Source: an uncultured Selenomonadales bacterium
GTDB lineage: Bacteria > Bacillota > Negativicutes > Acidaminococcales > Acidaminococcaceae
Assembly: GCA_900315345.1 (NCBI GenBank)
Contig: OMYP01000007.1
Location: 186,001 to 250,000, forward strand
DNA length: 64,000 nt
Direction of reading: 5' to 3'
In this document: piece after piece, positions 1-8,746 of the stretch
Position numbering within the stretch: position 1 is the first letter of the stretch
Layout of the letters: every line of letters starts with the position of its first letter
The notes under the pieces: model-generated
Told to the model about the DNA's origin: nothing
The model's input: only the letters and a program-made list of their open reading frames with translations
The model's database searches: none
Made by a program: the position numbers and the translations under genes

Positions 1-268
1 AAAAATCCATCCCTTCTTCCGCTGCGATTCGTAATGCATCGGGGATCCTTGCATCGTCGGGCTGCCAGCCCATAAGGCCCGCAATCAGGGCCCTGTCGGT
101 GCCGTGCCCTTTATAAGTGTGGGCAAAAGACCCATGGAGTAAAATTTCCGCTTTTGCAGGCCGCTGCCCCAATATTCCTCTAGCCAGCAGCCCTAAACGG
201 CAGGCCCCCGCCGTATGTGAACTGCTGGGCCCTATCATCACCGGGCCGATAATATCAAAAATGTTCAT
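1..268 (-). CDS. sdaAB: L-serine dehydratase, beta subunit (N-terminal part)
   Basis: The minus strand opens with an ATG at 268 and reads 89 codons to the window edge without a stop. The N-terminus contains [20 protein letters not shown], the signature of the beta subunit of iron-sulfur L-serine ammonia-lyase, which deaminates serine to pyruvate together with the alpha subunit. The SSSHT motif is part of the family hallmark. Only the first 89 residues are present; the rest, and presumably sdaAA, lie to the left. The gene diverges from corA across 223 bp. The identification rests on the N-terminal signature only, but that signature is highly distinctive. Confidence 0.88.
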   Translation of the reverse strand, partial: MNIFDIIGPVMIGPSSSHTAGACRLGLLARGILGQRPAKAEILLHGSFAHTYKGHGTDRALIAGLMGWQPDDARIPDALRIAAEEGMDF

Positions 269-491
269 TCTGTTTTCTCTCCCAACCACATCTATTTCAT
301 ATTGTCCGATATTTTCGAAACAGAACGGGCTTCTTTCCCTTTTGTCCCGTCATGCGCTCCGATACCGGGCTTATATTGCAAAAAGCAAAGAAATATGATG
401 TGCTACCCATCCCGGGGTAGTATTTTTTTTTATTTTAATATATAATAAATTAGTTATAGGATAAAAATACGCGGAAAGGAGGACCGGGCCA

Positions 492-1442
492 ATGTACAAA
501 ATTCTGAAAAGCAATTATACCGGCGTTGATGAATTTGACATCGACGATATGGAAAAAGGCTGCTGGATCGACGTTGTCGCTCCCTCCGAGGAAGAACTAA
601 ACGAGATTGAAAAAGCCACCCAGATTTCCAGGGATTTTCTCACCGCGGCCCTTGACCGGGAAGAAAAAGCCCGTACAGAAATTGACGAAGAGCAGCTTCT
701 TGTGGTCATCGACATTCCTTTTTTCCGCAGCAACAAAGATTATGATACCATGCCTTTGGGCATCATCGTAACAAAAGATGTTATCGTTACCGTCTGCCTG
801 GAAAGCAACGCGGTCACTTCCAGCTTCAATGCCAGGACCTATAAAACCTTCAGCACCTTCAAAAAGACCCGCTTTCTTTTCCAGATCCTGTATAAATCAG
901 CGACCTTATACCTGAAATACATCCGGAACATCATCCGCCGGACAGATGACTTGGAACAGCATCTGCGCCAGGCCATGGAAAACTCCAAACTGTTCAGCAT
1001 GCTGGACTTGCAGAAATCCCTGACCTATTTTACCACATCCCTGCGCAGCAATTACATGGTAACGGAAAAACTGCTGCGGCTGCGGACCACGGCCCAGACC
1101 CAGCAGCTGATCAAGCTCTACGAAGAAGATGAAGACCTGTTAGACGATGTCATCGTTGAATACAAACAGGCCATCGAAATGGTTGAGATGTACAGCCACA
1201 TTTTACAAAGCATGATGGAAGTGTTTGCTTCCATCATCAGCAACAACCTGAACCTTGTCATGCGGTTCCTGGCTTCGGTTACCATCATCCTGGCCATTCC
1301 CACCCTGGTTTCCGGACTGTGGGGCATGAACGTGCCAGTACCCTTCGCGGAATTTTCCAACGGGTTCTACATCGTACTAGGCATGGCCTGCACCGTCAGC
1401 CTGCTGGCCGGTTTCTGGCTGTGGAAGAAGCACATGTTCTGA
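492..1442 (+). CDS. corA: CorA-family divalent cation (Mg2+/Co2+) transporter
   Basis: The protein has 316 residues, the usual length for CorA. It has a soluble N-terminal domain, a long helical stalk (about residues 150-240) and two C-terminal membrane segments. The first membrane segment ends in GLWGMNVP, which contains the diagnostic GMN selectivity motif of the pentameric channel. The protein ends in the short basic tail WLWKKHMF, also typical. The start is supported by AAAGGAGGA 8-16 bases upstream. It should mediate Mg2+ uptake across the inner membrane. The gene stands alone, followed by a strong hairpin terminator. Confidence 0.92.
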   Translation: MYKILKSNYTGVDEFDIDDMEKGCWIDVVAPSEEELNEIEKATQISRDFLTAALDREEKARTEIDEEQLLVVIDIPFFRSNKDYDTMPLGIIVTKDVIVTVCLESNAVTSSFNARTYKTFSTFKKTRFLFQILYKSATLYLKYIRNIIRRTDDLEQHLRQAMENSKLFSMLDLQKSLTYFTTSLRSNYMVTEKLLRLRTTAQTQQLIKLYEEDEDLLDDVIVEYKQAIEMVEMYSHILQSMMEVFASIISNNLNLVMRFLASVTIILAIPTLVSGLWGMNVPVPFAEFSNGFYIVLGMACTVSLLAGFWLWKKHMF

Positions 1443-1486
1443 AACCATCCGGAAACATACAGTCCAACTATACATGAATTCATTTT

Positions 1487-1527
1487 AAAAAAAGGCAGCG
1501 TTCTGCAAAACAGAACCTGCCTTTTTA
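1487..1527. terminator. Bidirectional terminator between corA and usp
   Basis: A7 is followed by the interrupted stem GGCA-TTCTG / CAGAA-TGCC and then T5. A-rich and T-rich flanks on opposite sides let it serve corA (plus) and the usp gene (minus). Confidence 0.8.
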
Positions 1528-1606
1528 TCGTTTATCAAAGGATCCGATGAGCAAACCATCCTGACATTCCTGCCAGTCGCCCAATGCCATACAGAAGGCC
1601 TGCCGG

Positions 1607-2050
1607 TTATTTTACGATCAGCACCGGAATATTGGAGTACTGGGAAATCTTGGAGCTTACGCTGCCCAGGAAGAATTCCGCAATACCGGAAAGCCCCCGG
1701 CTTCCCAATACAATGGCGTCAGCCTGTTTCGCCTTCGCGATGGCAAGAATGCGCTCAGAGGGATGCCCTAATTCGATTTCGTAAGAAGCTTTTCCGGCAA
1801 ACCCTGCTTCTTTTACTTTCTCTTCCGCAAGAGCCAGCACGTTTTTGCCCACTTCTTCCAGATCTGCATTGCTCTTGCTGATAATGTTGTGGTCCAGCGG
1901 AACGGCCAGCAGCGCAGCATTATTATAAGGTTGGATAACCGTCATGACTAACAGTTCCCCTTCAAATTTCCCTGCCAGTATAGCAGCCTGTTCCAAAGCG
2001 CGCCATGCGCTTTCGGAACCATCAACCGGAACTAAAATTTTTTTGAACAT
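1607..2050 (-). CDS. Universal stress protein, single Usp domain
   Basis: The protein has 147 residues and starts MFKKILVPVDGSE. It carries the ATP-binding signature near the C-terminus, GSRGLSGIAEFFLGSVS, which matches G-x2-G-x9-G-S, so it is probably a nucleotide-binding UspA-type dimer of the cytoplasm. GGAGGG precedes the ATG. A second, two-domain Usp protein lies at 33550-34389. The physiological trigger cannot be read from the sequence. Confidence 0.9.
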   Translation of the reverse strand: MFKKILVPVDGSESAWRALEQAAILAGKFEGELLVMTVIQPYNNAALLAVPLDHNIISKSNADLEEVGKNVLALAEEKVKEAGFAGKASYEIELGHPSERILAIAKAKQADAIVLGSRGLSGIAEFFLGSVSSKISQYSNIPVLIVK

Positions 2051-2092
2051 GATATAACCCTCCTTTGGATTTACAGAACCGCTGATTAATTC

Positions 2093-2497
2093 TTATTTTT
2101 CCTGATGTTTGCCCTGTCGCGCCTGTTCCCTTTTGGCCGCCCGACGTTCCCGGGCTTCCCGGATCCGGCGGGATTTGGAACTTTCCCTGCGCTGGAAATC
2201 CGTTTCCGGCTTCGCCTGGGGCTCAATATACGTGCCGTGATTACCGAAACGGTAATACAGGCAGTACCCGATGATCAGCGCAATGGGGATGAACCCCACC
2301 ACATATCGCCATTTCCCCGCCGTAATGATCAGGAAATTATAGGCCATGACCGAAACAGGAATCAGAATGTAATTTAATATTTTGGCCGTCTGTGTCCCCC
2401 GTCCAAAATAGCGCGAAATAGCTACCCAGACAATGACGCCTACGGCAAAACTGACAAAAGACATCAACAGCAAAAACAGGAATACTTCGAAATTCAA
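2093..2497 (-). CDS. Small membrane protein of unknown function
   Basis: The protein has 134 residues. The first 85 are hydrophobic, with about three membrane segments (residues 4-27, 40-58 and 66-83). The C-terminal 45 residues are strongly charged and mostly basic (repeated RR and KR). The start appears to be TTG behind a G-rich stretch, so the exact start is uncertain. It lies between usp and a DUF697-like gene on the same strand. I do not recognise the family. Confidence 0.6.
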   Translation of the reverse strand: MNFEVFLFLLLMSFVSFAVGVIVWVAISRYFGRGTQTAKILNYILIPVSVMAYNFLIITAGKWRYVVGFIPIALIIGYCLYYRFGNHGTYIEPQAKPETDFQRRESSKSRRIREARERRAAKREQARQGKHQEK

Positions 2498-2569
2498 AAC
2501 ACAAACCCCCGAACTATGTAAACTTGCAAAACAGCCAATTTCCCGATTCTTCCGGAACCGGAAAAACCG

Positions 2570-3052
2570 CTACACGTCAAACTTTTTCTTTTCGTCCCCT
2601 AAAGGCTTATCCTTATCCGGATCATTCTTAAAGATATCGATGTTATCCTTCGCATACTTTACAGCGTCATCGTATACCTTTTTGAAAGCGCTCAGATCTT
2701 TCGGTTTTCCGGCCTTGATCCATTCCATTACAACGCGGCCCAGGCCGTAAGTCATGCCCACTGCCAGGGGAATCTGCAGCGGAGCAAAGGGAATCAGGGT
2801 AGCCAGCTTGCCGCCCGCGAACACCGTACCCATGGAACCCAGGAGGCTCACCGCTGCTTTTTCCGTTATTTTTTCTTCATAAACGGAACCGATCTTCATA
2901 ATCATATAAATATCATTGGCTACCGTAGAAAGAGTTCCCAGTCCGGGCACCACCACGATGACGCCGGCCCGGGCAGCTGCCCATTTGCACAGGGACAACG
3001 CTTCTTCTTCCCTGTCCTTGTCATCAATCACGGTAATTTTTTCTTCTTCCAT
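2570..3052 (-). CDS. DUF697/YcjF-like hydrophobic helical protein
   Basis: The chosen start is the ATG at 3052 (MEEEKITVID), because GGAGGGG lies just upstream; this gives 160 residues. An in-frame ATG nine codons further upstream lacks a good ribosome site. Residues about 20-110 form hydrophobic, Gly/Ala-rich helices containing ARAGVIVVVPGLGTLS, resembling the membrane-associated helical domain of DUF697 proteins. The C-terminus is lysine/aspartate-rich. No GTPase domain is attached, unlike many DUF697 proteins. Function is unknown and the family call is by resemblance only. Confidence 0.6.
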   Translation of the reverse strand: MEEEKITVIDDKDREEEALSLCKWAAARAGVIVVVPGLGTLSTVANDIYMIMKIGSVYEEKITEKAAVSLLGSMGTVFAGGKLATLIPFAPLQIPLAVGMTYGLGRVVMEWIKAGKPKDLSAFKKVYDDAVKYAKDNIDIFKNDPDKDKPLGDEKKKFDV

Positions 3053-3156
3053 AAATATCCCCTCCATTCCGTCAGCCATGTGCAGCCGAAAAATCCAGCC
3101 CCTTCGGCAGTAATTGCCTTTTCATTATATACCATAGCCGTATGCTTGGCAAGGAA

Positions 3157-3561
3157 TCAACAGTCCGGTTCATCCATCAAAGGCAGCGGATCCCTGTCCA
3201 GCTTGCTTCCGTTTTCTTCCACGTATTTGGTATGAAGCGCCACAATCGGTACAATGATGGCCATAAAATGTTTTTCCCCGTTCTGTTCCAGAAACGGATA
3301 CAGTAAAGAAAGTTTTTCCTTCGTATCGATCAGTTCAATGATAAGGGGAAGGTTATAACTTCCGCTGAAAAAAACCGGCATGGCACGACCGTCATTCCCC
3401 CGTGTCTGCCTTCCGAATCCGGCGTCAGCCCGAACCATGGTGCCGCCCCCCAGTCCCAGGCGTCTTGCCTCTTTAAACACAGCCTTGTAAAAAGGTTCGT
3501 CACCGCATGTCACATCTTCTGCTGTAAAAATTTTCAATTCGTAGAGTTTGACAAATTTCAT
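3157..3561 (-). CDS. DUF190 family protein
   Basis: The start at 3561 (MKFVKLYELKIF) is preferred because GAGGGGA lies just upstream; this gives 134 residues. The longer frame to 3594 adds 11 residues with no ribosome site. The segment KLYELKIFTAED, followed by AVFKEARRLGLGGGTMVRADAGFG, is characteristic of DUF190, a small PII/CutA-like fold. DUF190 genes are often found beside CrcB fluoride channels, but no crcB is visible here. A possible promoter and a structured leader lie upstream. Confidence 0.8.
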   Translation of the reverse strand: MKFVKLYELKIFTAEDVTCGDEPFYKAVFKEARRLGLGGGTMVRADAGFGRQTRGNDGRAMPVFFSGSYNLPLIIELIDTKEKLSLLYPFLEQNGEKHFMAIIVPIVALHTKYVEENGSKLDRDPLPLMDEPDC

Positions 3562-3599
3562 GATACATCCCCTCTTTCGGAATTTTGAAAACACGCATA

Positions 3600-3653
3600 G
3601 CAGGAATTACCGGCCCATTTCATTTCAAAGTTTCTAAAAACGGCATTTCCTGC
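3600..3653 (-). other. Structured leader hairpin upstream of the DUF190 gene
   Basis: On the minus strand GCAGGAAAT pairs with ATTCCTGC 46 bases later, with an inner GCCG / CCGG-type pairing. It lies between a TATAAT at 3674-3679 and the DUF190 ribosome site, so it would be in the 5' leader. I did not match it to any riboswitch class. Confidence 0.35.
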
Positions 3654-3673
3654 ATGGCTTTTGTATCATCTAA

Positions 3674-3703
3674 ATTATAACATGTTACTGCATTGCTTGT
3701 AAG
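3674..3703 (-). promoter_or_regulatory. Putative promoter of the DUF190 gene
   Basis: Minus-strand TATAAT (3674-3679) has CTTACA 18 bases upstream as a weak -35. Transcription would start near 3667, giving a leader of about 105 nt. The rest of the gap to the HAD gene (about 3704-3916) shows no gene that I can support. Confidence 0.45.
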
Positions 3704-3916
3704 TATTTATTTGCATAATAGGGGGCAATAGAGTAAAATTAATTGAAAGAGACGCAGAATATTTTTCTGCACCTGTAAATTCATTCAATCGGCTGCCGAC
3801 GATGGACGCAGCGACTGCCATACTATTCCCATACACACAGGCAATGTCGCGCAACTGTTTTTAATTGCAACAGATTATGGTGTCAACGGCAGACTGCTCA
3901 TGGAACGGAGACCTTT

Positions 3917-4621
3917 ATGCTATATCTTGCCTGGGATATTGACGGAACTTTATTATTGACCAACCGCGCCGGATACGACGCGCTGCAGGAAGCCATCAGC
4001 GATTATTTTTTCACAAAAGAGCCTTACGTATTTAAGCATACGCTGGCAGGCTGCACAGACTCTTCCATCATCAAGGAGATCGTTACGGATATAAAAGGCA
4101 GCTGTACCAGCGGCTGGGCAGCGGGCCTGCTTTTAAAATACGAAATGTATCTGAAGCAGAATCTGAAACTGCATAAAGGACATCTGATGCCCAATGTGGA
4201 AAAGACACTGCAATATATACAGGAAAACAATCCTGATATCACCAACCTGCTTCTGACAGGCAACACAACCATAGGTGCCCGGGACAAGGTAACGGAATAC
4301 GGCATCGCCCGCTATTTTGATTTCCGCCACGGCGGATATGGAGATCTGGCGGAGGAACGGGATGAAGTTGCCCGGATCTTATACACCCGCCTTCTGATAG
4401 ACGGACTGATACAGCAGGATGAAACAGACAAAATCATAGTCATCGGCGATACCCCAAGTGATGCAAAATGCGCGGCTGCCATCGGAGCCCGCTGCATTAT
4501 CGTTCTGGCAGGAAGCGAATACAAGCCGGAAGACTTTTCCGACTGTCCGCCCTGGAAAATATGGGAGCAGCTGCCGGAAGACCCGGCAGAGTTCATCCGG
4601 GAATTAACAGAAGCTAAATAA
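3917..4621 (+). CDS. HAD-superfamily hydrolase (phosphoglycolate-phosphatase-like)
   Basis: The protein has 234 residues with the HAD motifs in order: motif I DIDGTLLLT (residues 7-15, nucleophile Asp and acid Asp), motif II in LLTGNT, and motif IV in VIGDTPSDAKCA. A helical cap between motifs I and II places it in the subfamily I group with Gph-like phosphatases. The substrate cannot be told. It is followed within 20 bp by the first copy of the 111-nt hairpin repeat. Confidence 0.82.
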   Translation: MLYLAWDIDGTLLLTNRAGYDALQEAISDYFFTKEPYVFKHTLAGCTDSSIIKEIVTDIKGSCTSGWAAGLLLKYEMYLKQNLKLHKGHLMPNVEKTLQYIQENNPDITNLLLTGNTTIGARDKVTEYGIARYFDFRHGGYGDLAEERDEVARILYTRLLIDGLIQQDETDKIIVIGDTPSDAKCAAAIGARCIIVLAGSEYKPEDFSDCPPWKIWEQLPEDPAEFIRELTEAK

Positions 4622-4639
4622 GTATTTATATGCCTAAAA

Positions 4640-4788
4640 TTATGCGGCAAGGAAAAGGCGTGAGCAAACCGTCGGAGGCGATTGCGTTATTCCATGAGAT
4701 GAAATTCGCCGTCGTGGCGAGACTGTTTGAGGGGCGAAGCCCCGAGTTTCGAAGCCACAGGCGAATGAGTCCATGGAATAGCAATCGT
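4640..4788. repeat. Structured hairpin repeat, copy 1 (149 bp, 111-nt hairpin core)
   Basis: The core at 4678-4788 folds as nested stems GCGATTGC/GCAATCGT, ATTCCATG/CATGGAAT, ATTCGCC/GGCGAAT, TGGC/GCCA and an apical GGGGC-gaa-GCCCC. The 38 bp before the core are shared with copy 3 (63704-63852) but not with copy 2. The outer closing pair is G-U here, A-U in copy 2 and G-C in copy 3. The repeat is open in several frames, which yields spurious ORFs. Confidence 0.92.
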
Positions 4789-4806
4789 AATATTGAAAGG
4801 AATCGC

Positions 4807-5577
4807 ATGATCATTAAAACTTTTTCTTTAATCGTTTTTTTATCTTTACTGATCGCTCCGGTGTCCATCCCGGCAGCCTGCGCATATAATGCCGGCGATG
4901 TTGCTGCGGTTACCGGCGGCAATAGCTGCCCCGGCGCCGACTTAAGCGGCGCGGATCTGATTGGTGCAGACCTGACGGGGCTGGACCTGACCGGAGCCAA
5001 TCTGCAGGGCGCCAACCTGACCGGGGCCAGGCTGGAACGGGCAATACTTAATAAGGCTGATCTGCAAAATACAAAACTGAAACGGGCCGTGTTTTCTGAA
5101 GCACAGTTAGCTGACGCCTGCCTGCGCAATGTGGAGGCCCCCCATGCTTACTTTGGGCACGCAGTAATGACCAATGCCGATCTGTCTAACGGCAATTTCT
5201 TCCGTTCCGACTTCCGGGCGGCCAACTTATCTGATTCAACCGCTTATGCCGCCAATTTCCAGGAAGCGACATTTGATAAAGCCGATTTAAGCAAAGGGGA
5301 TTTTTCCTTTGCCAATTTTTCCTATTCCTGGCTTTTCCAGGCAGACCTGTCCGACAGCCTTTTTGCGGGCGCCAACCTGTACGAAATAAACGGTACCGGT
5401 CTCAAGGCCCGGCGCACAAACTTTACCAGCGCAAAGCTGGGCAACGCGCGTCTGGCAGAAAGCGATTTCTCGGATGCCGTCTTTGAGAAAGCTATGCTGA
5501 ACAATGCGAATCTTAAAGGCTCTACACTGAACAATACAATCTGGGGAACCGCCTTTAAAGAAAAAGCGATGTTTTAG
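4807..5577 (+). CDS. Exported pentapeptide-repeat protein
   Basis: The start at 4807 gives a 256-residue protein with a clean signal peptide (MIIKTFSLIVFLSLLIAPVS then an AxA-like ACA site) and a GAAAGGA ribosome site. The same frame is open back to 4630, but that stretch is the hairpin repeat and should not be annotated as protein. From about residue 38 to the end the sequence is built of A(D/N)Lxx pentapeptides (for example SGADL, TGANL, NKADL), which form a right-handed quadrilateral beta-helix. It is probably periplasmic. Cytoplasmic members can be gyrase-protecting, but the signal peptide argues against that role. Function is unknown. Confidence 0.85.
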   Translation: MIIKTFSLIVFLSLLIAPVSIPAACAYNAGDVAAVTGGNSCPGADLSGADLIGADLTGLDLTGANLQGANLTGARLERAILNKADLQNTKLKRAVFSEAQLADACLRNVEAPHAYFGHAVMTNADLSNGNFFRSDFRAANLSDSTAYAANFQEATFDKADLSKGDFSFANFSYSWLFQADLSDSLFAGANLYEINGTGLKARRTNFTSAKLGNARLAESDFSDAVFEKAMLNNANLKGSTLNNTIWGTAFKEKAMF

Positions 5578-5773
5578 GTTTTTTTGATTAACATTTCTGC
5601 TCCCACCACTTATTTTGGCAATCGAAATAAGAATCCGGTACACATCAGTAGTATTCATTAAATTCCGACCATTAAAAGCAATCAACCCGTATTTAATTAT
5701 CGTTTCTTTACAATAACAACTGAAACCGGCCGAAAGCATTTCTCTCTTCTTTCCCTTTTACATGTTGTTGTGG

Positions 5774-5822
5774 TATAATGTGGCAAGCCAATAAAACAAG
5801 GCTGCCTCTTTCAGGCAGCTAT
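5774..5822 (+). promoter_or_regulatory. Extended -10 promoter and leader hairpin before the M20 peptidase gene
   Basis: TGGTATAAT forms an extended -10 element with TATAAT at 5774-5779. About 20 bp on, GGCTGCCT-cttt-AGGCAGC forms a hairpin ending in an AT-rich run just before the AGGAGG of the peptidase gene. It could be a leaky attenuator or a 5' stabiliser. Confidence 0.5.
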
Positions 5823-5850
5823 TTTATTTATCTTTCAGGAGGTATAACAA

Positions 5851-6975
5851 TTGAGAATCAATAAGCAAAGAGTATTAGACGAATTTTTTGAACTGATCCA
5901 AATTCCCTGCCCCTCCCTGCAGGAACGGGAGGTAGCAGACCTGTTAAAAAAGAAACTGGAAGAATTAGGCGGCAAAGTTACGGAAGATAAAAAATCGGCC
6001 AAAGCATTAAACGGTACTGCCGGCAACCTGGTTGCTGATTTCAAAGGTAATGTAGAAAACGCTCCCACCATTTTGTTATCCGCCCACATGGACTGCGTGA
6101 ATCCCTGTGCAGGAATCAAGCCCCGTATTGAAGAAGGCGTTATCAAATCCGACGGAACGACGATTTTAGGCGGCGATGACAAAGGCGGTGTGGTAGCCGT
6201 TTTGGAAACCCTGCGCTGCCTGAAAGAGCAGAACCTGCCCCACGGGGATATCCAGGTCGTGTTCTCTGTAAGCGAAGAACAGGGCTGCGCCGGCGCAAAA
6301 AATCTGGATACTTCCCTGCTCCATTCCGATTTTGGCTATGCACTGGATTCCAGCGGCCGTCCGGGTAAGATTATTTTCGCAGCACCGGGGCAGAATAAAA
6401 TTTTCGCAAAGATCCACGGCAAAACCGCACATGGCGGCGTTGCACCTGAAAAGGGAATCAACGCCATCAAAAAAGCGGCGGAGATCCTTATGGATGTGCC
6501 TACCAGCCGCATTGATGAAGAAACCACCTGCAATATCGGCATCATCCACGGCGGTTCCGCTACCAACATCGTTCCCGACCTGGTAGAAGTAGCCATGGAC
6601 TGCCGGAGCCGCAATCCGGAAAAACTGGATAAGCTGACGGAAGAAATCGTAGCCGCTTTCAAAAAGGGCGGCGAGAAAGTCGGCGTGCCGGTAGATGTGG
6701 AGGTCCGTCCGTCCTACAAACCTTATTGCCTTGATAAAAACAGCAAGGTGATCCAGCTGGCAGCCAAAGCAGCGGAAGAGTTAAAGCTTACGGTAGATAT
6801 TACCGCTACCGGCGGCGGCAGCGACAGCAGCCACTTCAACGGGTTCGGCATTCCCTGTACCGTACTGGGCACCGGCATGACCAACGTGCACACCGTCGAC
6901 GAGATCCTGCTGGAAGAAGATTTATATACCACCTGCGAATGGACTTTGGGCATCGTGTGCCTGGCAGCAAAATAA
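5851..6975 (+). CDS. M20-family metallopeptidase, peptidase T-like
   Basis: The protein has 374 residues and starts with TTG at 5851 behind a perfect AGGAGG. Metal-binding motifs of the M20 family are present: SAHMDCVNP (His and Asp ligands), GGDDKGG (bridging Asp), EEQGC (catalytic and bridging Glu), and a late TNVHTVDE (His ligand). The inner lid domain contains TAHGGVAPEKGINAI. This matches the PepT-like branch, which removes N-terminal residues from short peptides. dcuC follows after 27 bp and is probably co-transcribed, so the pair may import and hydrolyse one compound; that link is inference. Confidence 0.87.
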   Translation: MRINKQRVLDEFFELIQIPCPSLQEREVADLLKKKLEELGGKVTEDKKSAKALNGTAGNLVADFKGNVENAPTILLSAHMDCVNPCAGIKPRIEEGVIKSDGTTILGGDDKGGVVAVLETLRCLKEQNLPHGDIQVVFSVSEEQGCAGAKNLDTSLLHSDFGYALDSSGRPGKIIFAAPGQNKIFAKIHGKTAHGGVAPEKGINAIKKAAEILMDVPTSRIDEETTCNIGIIHGGSATNIVPDLVEVAMDCRSRNPEKLDKLTEEIVAAFKKGGEKVGVPVDVEVRPSYKPYCLDKNSKVIQLAAKAAEELKLTVDITATGGGSDSSHFNGFGIPCTVLGTGMTNVHTVDEILLEEDLYTTCEWTLGIVCLAAK

Positions 6976-7002
6976 AAATAAAGAATTACGGAGGAATCAT
7001 TT

Positions 7003-8379
7003 ATGGCACTAGTAATTTCATTTCTTATCACCTTCTGGGTTGCATACCTGATCTACAAAAAATATAAACCCCAGCCGGTCCTTGTAGTAGGCGGCTTTAT
7101 CCTGATGTACACCGCCGTCATTTTCGGTTACGGCCAGATCCTGGCCCCGAAAGCCAGCACCGGCTCCATTCTCTTCGATACGTTCCAGTTTATGAGCCAG
7201 ACCTTATCATCCCGGGCAGCTAAGCTGGGCCTGAACATTATGTGCGTAGGCGCTTTCGCCAAATACATGGATAAGATCGGCGCCTCCCGGGCGCTGGTCC
7301 GGATGACCATCAAGCCCCTGCTGAAACTGAAGTCGCCTTATCTGGTGCTTGCCCTTTCCTGGGTTCTGGGACTGTGCATCGGCCTGTGCATCAACTCCGC
7401 GTCAGGCCTGGCCATGCTGCTGATGGTTACCGTCTTCCCCATCCTGATCGGTTTGGGTGTAAGCCGCCTGGCAGCTACCGCAGCAGTTGCCTCTACCCTT
7501 TGCTTTGACTGGAGCCCCAGCGATACCGGCACTATCCTTTCCGCAGAAACCGCCGGCATGAATCCGGTAATCTACTGGACCAATTACCAGGTTCCTATCG
7601 TTATCGTATCATTCTTCGTAGTAGGCGCCCTGTTCTATTTTTCCCAGAAATATCTGGACAAACGGGACGGGCACGTAGTGGTACCCATGGATGTTTCCGA
7701 ACACACGGATTCCAAAGATCCGGCAGATAACGCTCCTGCCATTTACGCTTTGCTGCCTATCGTTCCCCTGGCCCTGATCTTAAGCTTCAGCCCCCTGTGG
7801 ATCACCTGGATCAAAGTCAACATCATCAACGCCATGATGATCGGCCTGGCTGTCGGCATGATCGCGGAATTTATCCGCACCCGCAACCTGAAGACCGTAT
7901 TCGATGGAGTGCAGGCTTTCTTTGACGGCATGGGCATGCAGATGGCCAACGTAGTAACACTGATCGTTGCAGGCCAGGTATTCGCCCAGGGCCTTATGAG
8001 CATGGGGGTTATCAACACCCTGATCAAAGGCAGCCAGAGCGCAGGTTTCCCGCCCATGATGATGATGATCGTCATGGTAGCCATCATTTCCGTTTCTTCC
8101 ATCGTTATGGGTTCCGGCAACGCCCCCTTCTTCGCCTTTGCCGCCCTGACCCCGGCTGTTGCCCAGGCAAGCGGTATCGCGCCGGTACTCTTCCTGCTGC
8201 CCATGCACTTCGCGGCATCCATCGCACGTACATGTTCCCCTATTACCGCGGTAATCGTTGTATCTTCCGGCATGGGTAACGTTTCCCCCTTCGATTTAAT
8301 TAAACGTACTTTCATCCCCATGTGCGGCGCCATGCTTGTTAACGTAGCCATGACCTTCTTCTACTATTACCGGGGATAA
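7003..8379 (+). CDS. DcuC-family anaerobic C4-dicarboxylate carrier
   Basis: The protein has 458 residues and about 12 membrane segments, which is the size and hydropathy of DcuC proteins. Recognisable stretches are GLCINSASGLAMLL, LCFDWSPSDTGTILSA and the late SIARTCSPITAVIVVSSG, which match conserved DcuC loops. In anaerobes such carriers exchange or export dicarboxylates such as succinate and fumarate. GGAGG precedes the ATG. It follows the M20 peptidase gene by 27 bp. Substrate choice cannot be settled from sequence, because related carriers move other acids. Confidence 0.85.
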   Translation: MALVISFLITFWVAYLIYKKYKPQPVLVVGGFILMYTAVIFGYGQILAPKASTGSILFDTFQFMSQTLSSRAAKLGLNIMCVGAFAKYMDKIGASRALVRMTIKPLLKLKSPYLVLALSWVLGLCIGLCINSASGLAMLLMVTVFPILIGLGVSRLAATAAVASTLCFDWSPSDTGTILSAETAGMNPVIYWTNYQVPIVIVSFFVVGALFYFSQKYLDKRDGHVVVPMDVSEHTDSKDPADNAPAIYALLPIVPLALILSFSPLWITWIKVNIINAMMIGLAVGMIAEFIRTRNLKTVFDGVQAFFDGMGMQMANVVTLIVAGQVFAQGLMSMGVINTLIKGSQSAGFPPMMMMIVMVAIISVSSIVMGSGNAPFFAFAALTPAVAQASGIAPVLFLLPMHFAASIARTCSPITAVIVVSSGMGNVSPFDLIKRTFIPMCGAMLVNVAMTFFYYYRG

Positions 8380-8486
8380 CGAAAGGTATTCATGGACAAT
8401 GAATTGAACTGAGATGCCATAATGTACTTTAGAAATGGCTGATAAAACAATTCATCAATAACTTTGCAAATTTTTCCGCAACTTTG

Positions 8487-8556
8487 AAAGCCGTTATTGT
8501 TTGCAATGCCGCTGCCTGATGCAGTCGCTGCACAAAACATAACGGCTTTTTATTTT
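8487..8556 (+). terminator. Terminator after dcuC
   Basis: AAAGCCGTTAT (8487-8497) pairs with ATAACGGCTTT (8539-8549), followed by a T-rich run. The long loop contains a second small hairpin. The remainder of the 8380-8746 gap has a TATAAT at 8636-8641 that may serve lgt, and nothing else that I can support. Confidence 0.75.
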
Positions 8557-8746
8557 GAAAAAATCGGTTTGTAAAAAAACAGGCGGATTCTATAATTTTT
8601 TCAGCCGGATTCTGTATTTTCTATTTCTCCCATGATATAATTTCAAAGAATAGAAACGAATAGGATCGATTACTCTGCACAAGCAAATTTATTTTATCAG
8701 TAGTTCCTTAATTCTTTCGAATACGTTTTAAATTGGAGACAGTTTT

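Noticed and set aside
3600-3703. Fluoride riboswitch before DUF190
   Set aside because: The conserved aptamer core was not found in the leader.
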